Part shown: piece after piece, positions 6,560-7,465 of the stretch
Numbering within the stretch: the stretch's first letter is position 1
How the letters are laid out: the number at the start of each line of letters is the position of its first letter
Source: Nitrosomonas sp.
GTDB lineage: Bacteria; Pseudomonadota; Gammaproteobacteria; Burkholderiales; Nitrosomonadaceae
Length of the DNA: 7,465 nt
NCBI GenBank assembly: GCA_021774205.1
Contig: JAJFJI010000001.1
Location: 1-7,465, forward strand
Direction: 5' to 3'
Program-made: the position numbers and the translations under genes
The notes under the pieces: generated by a model
Database searches by the model: none
The model's input: the letters and a program-made list of their open reading frames with translations, nothing else
Told to the model about the DNA's origin: nothing

Positions 6560-7465
6560 GTCGACCCTGGTTCACCATGTTTCATGATATTTAAAAACAC
6601 TTCTTCCAAATCGGATTTCAATATTTTCATTTCCAAAACCTGCAACCCCGATTCACGTAATATCGTTAGAACTGACTCTATTTCAGAATATGCATTGACC
6701 TTTAAAAGATGATAGCCATCCGTATAACTGATACATTGTTTCTGTAATTCTGAAGGTAGCGTATCCGGTGACAATCTCAAACGTATCGAATGACAGGCAC
6801 GATTACTGACAAGATTTTGTATGCTATCCAGCGCAACAACCCTACCTTGTTTTAGCATCGCGACACGATTACACAAGACCTCCGCCTCTTCAAGATAATG
6901 GGTGGTAAGAATAATCGTGTGGCCATTACGATTTAACCGTCTGACAAAATCCCAGAGTGCCTGGCGTAATGTCACATCGACACCAGCAGTCGGTTCATCC
7001 AGGATAATAACAGGGGGTTTATGGACCAGCGCTTGCGCCACTAATACACGCCGTTTCATACCGCCAGATAGCGCGCGCATATTCGTGTGCGCTTTATCAG
7101 ATAGGTCCAAATGATGAATTATTTCATCAATCCAATCATCATTATGCTTAATGCCATAATAACCGGATTGAATCACCAGGGTTTCACGCACAGTAAAAAA
7201 TGGATCAAACACCAATTCCTGAGGCACTACACCGAGCATTCGCCGAGCCGCTTGGTATTGCGTTATCACATCACGCCCCATAACACTCACAGCACCACTA
7301 CTGGCACGGGACAATCCGGCAATGATACTAATAAGCGTCGTTTTACCCGCGCCATTGGGGCCCAGTAAAGCAAAGAATTCACCCCGATCAATTTCAAGAT
7401 CGATGTCGGCCAACGCACACACGTCGCCATAGTGTTTGCACACTTGCCTGACTTCAATTGCCGGG
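6556..7465 (-). CDS. yadG: ABC transporter ATP-binding protein, YadG-like, 5' end cut by window edge
   Basis: The ATPase subunit that powers the permease encoded next. Counting from the GTG codon at 7443 as residue 1: Walker A GPNGAGKT (28-35), Q-loop glutamine 75, signature LSGGM (125-129), Walker B VIILDEP (145-151), D-loop region TAGVD (152-156) and H-loop histidine 182. All catalytic residues are present, and the carboxyl part (after about 210) is the extension usual in ABC-2 drug or polysaccharide exporter ATPases. The frame stays open past that GTG to the right edge, and the extra residues (PAIEVRQ) continue the normal first beta strand of this family. The GTG is therefore an internal valine and the true start lies a few codons beyond the window. 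Stop TGA at 6558-6556 overlaps the permease ATG. In many betaproteobacteria this pair sits beside the mla phospholipid-transport genes, but that region is outside the window. Confidence 0.95.
   Translation of the reverse strand, partial: PAIEVRQVCKHYGDVCALADIDLEIDRGEFFALLGPNGAGKTTLISIIAGLSRASSGAVSVMGRDVITQYQAARRMLGVVPQELVFDPFFTVRETLVIQSGYYGIKHNDDWIDEIIHHLDLSDKAHTNMRALSGGMKRRVLVAQALVHKPPVIILDEPTAGVDVTLRQALWDFVRRLNRNGHTIILTTHYLEEAEVLCNRVAMLKQGRVVALDSIQNLVSNRACHSIRLRLSPDTLPSELQKQCISYTDGYHLLKVNAYSEIESVLTILRESGLQVLEMKILKSDLEEVFLNIMKHGEPGST

Noticed and set aside
6556..7443. Taking GTG at 7443 as the start of the ABC ATPase
   Set aside because: The frame continues to the window edge with residues that match the normal first strand of the ATPase, so the gene is cut by the edge and the GTG is an internal valine.

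Overview
The window looks like a stretch of an ordinary proteobacterial chromosome. Six protein-coding genes all lie on the minus strand, so the order of transcription runs from the right edge to the left: ABC-2 transporter ATPase, its membrane permease, a small BolA/IbaG protein, the membrane co-chaperone DjlA, a glutathione S-transferase-like protein, and the helicase HrpA. A betaproteobacterium is the best guess, possibly a Nitrosomonas relative. This rests on the YadG-YadH-BolA order and on how closely the proteins read like betaproteobacterial versions. It is an inference from memory of gene neighbourhoods, not a search result. No phage, transposon, CRISPR, rRNA or tRNA signal was seen.

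Layout. 7465-6556: ABC ATPase, whose true start lies beyond the right edge. 6559-5804: permease, sharing a 4-base ATGA overlap with the ATPase. 5803-5620: AT-rich spacer with the strong ribosome binding site of the next gene. 5619-5368: IbaG/BolA. 5367-5050: 318 bases with no convincing gene, holding a weak hairpin after ibaG and a likely djlA promoter. 5049-4273: djlA, starting at a TTG codon. 4272-4240: short spacer containing a perfect 7+3+7 dyad that almost touches the next start codon. 4239-3640: GST-like protein. 3639-3534: spacer with an imperfect stem-loop. 3533-1: hrpA, open in one frame for 1177 codons and cut by the left edge before its stop.

How the genes relate. The ATPase and permease make one membrane transporter, and IbaG follows it as it often does next to the mla/murA envelope region. 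DjlA (membrane-anchored J-protein) and the GST-like protein are probably co-transcribed. HrpA is a stand-alone RNA helicase that acts on stalled or collided ribosomes. These are mostly housekeeping and stress functions, and I found no convincing new multi-gene system. The most interesting details are small: the dyad at the GST start, the long empty spacer that follows ibaG where murA would often be, the TTG start of djlA and the short amino end of HrpA.
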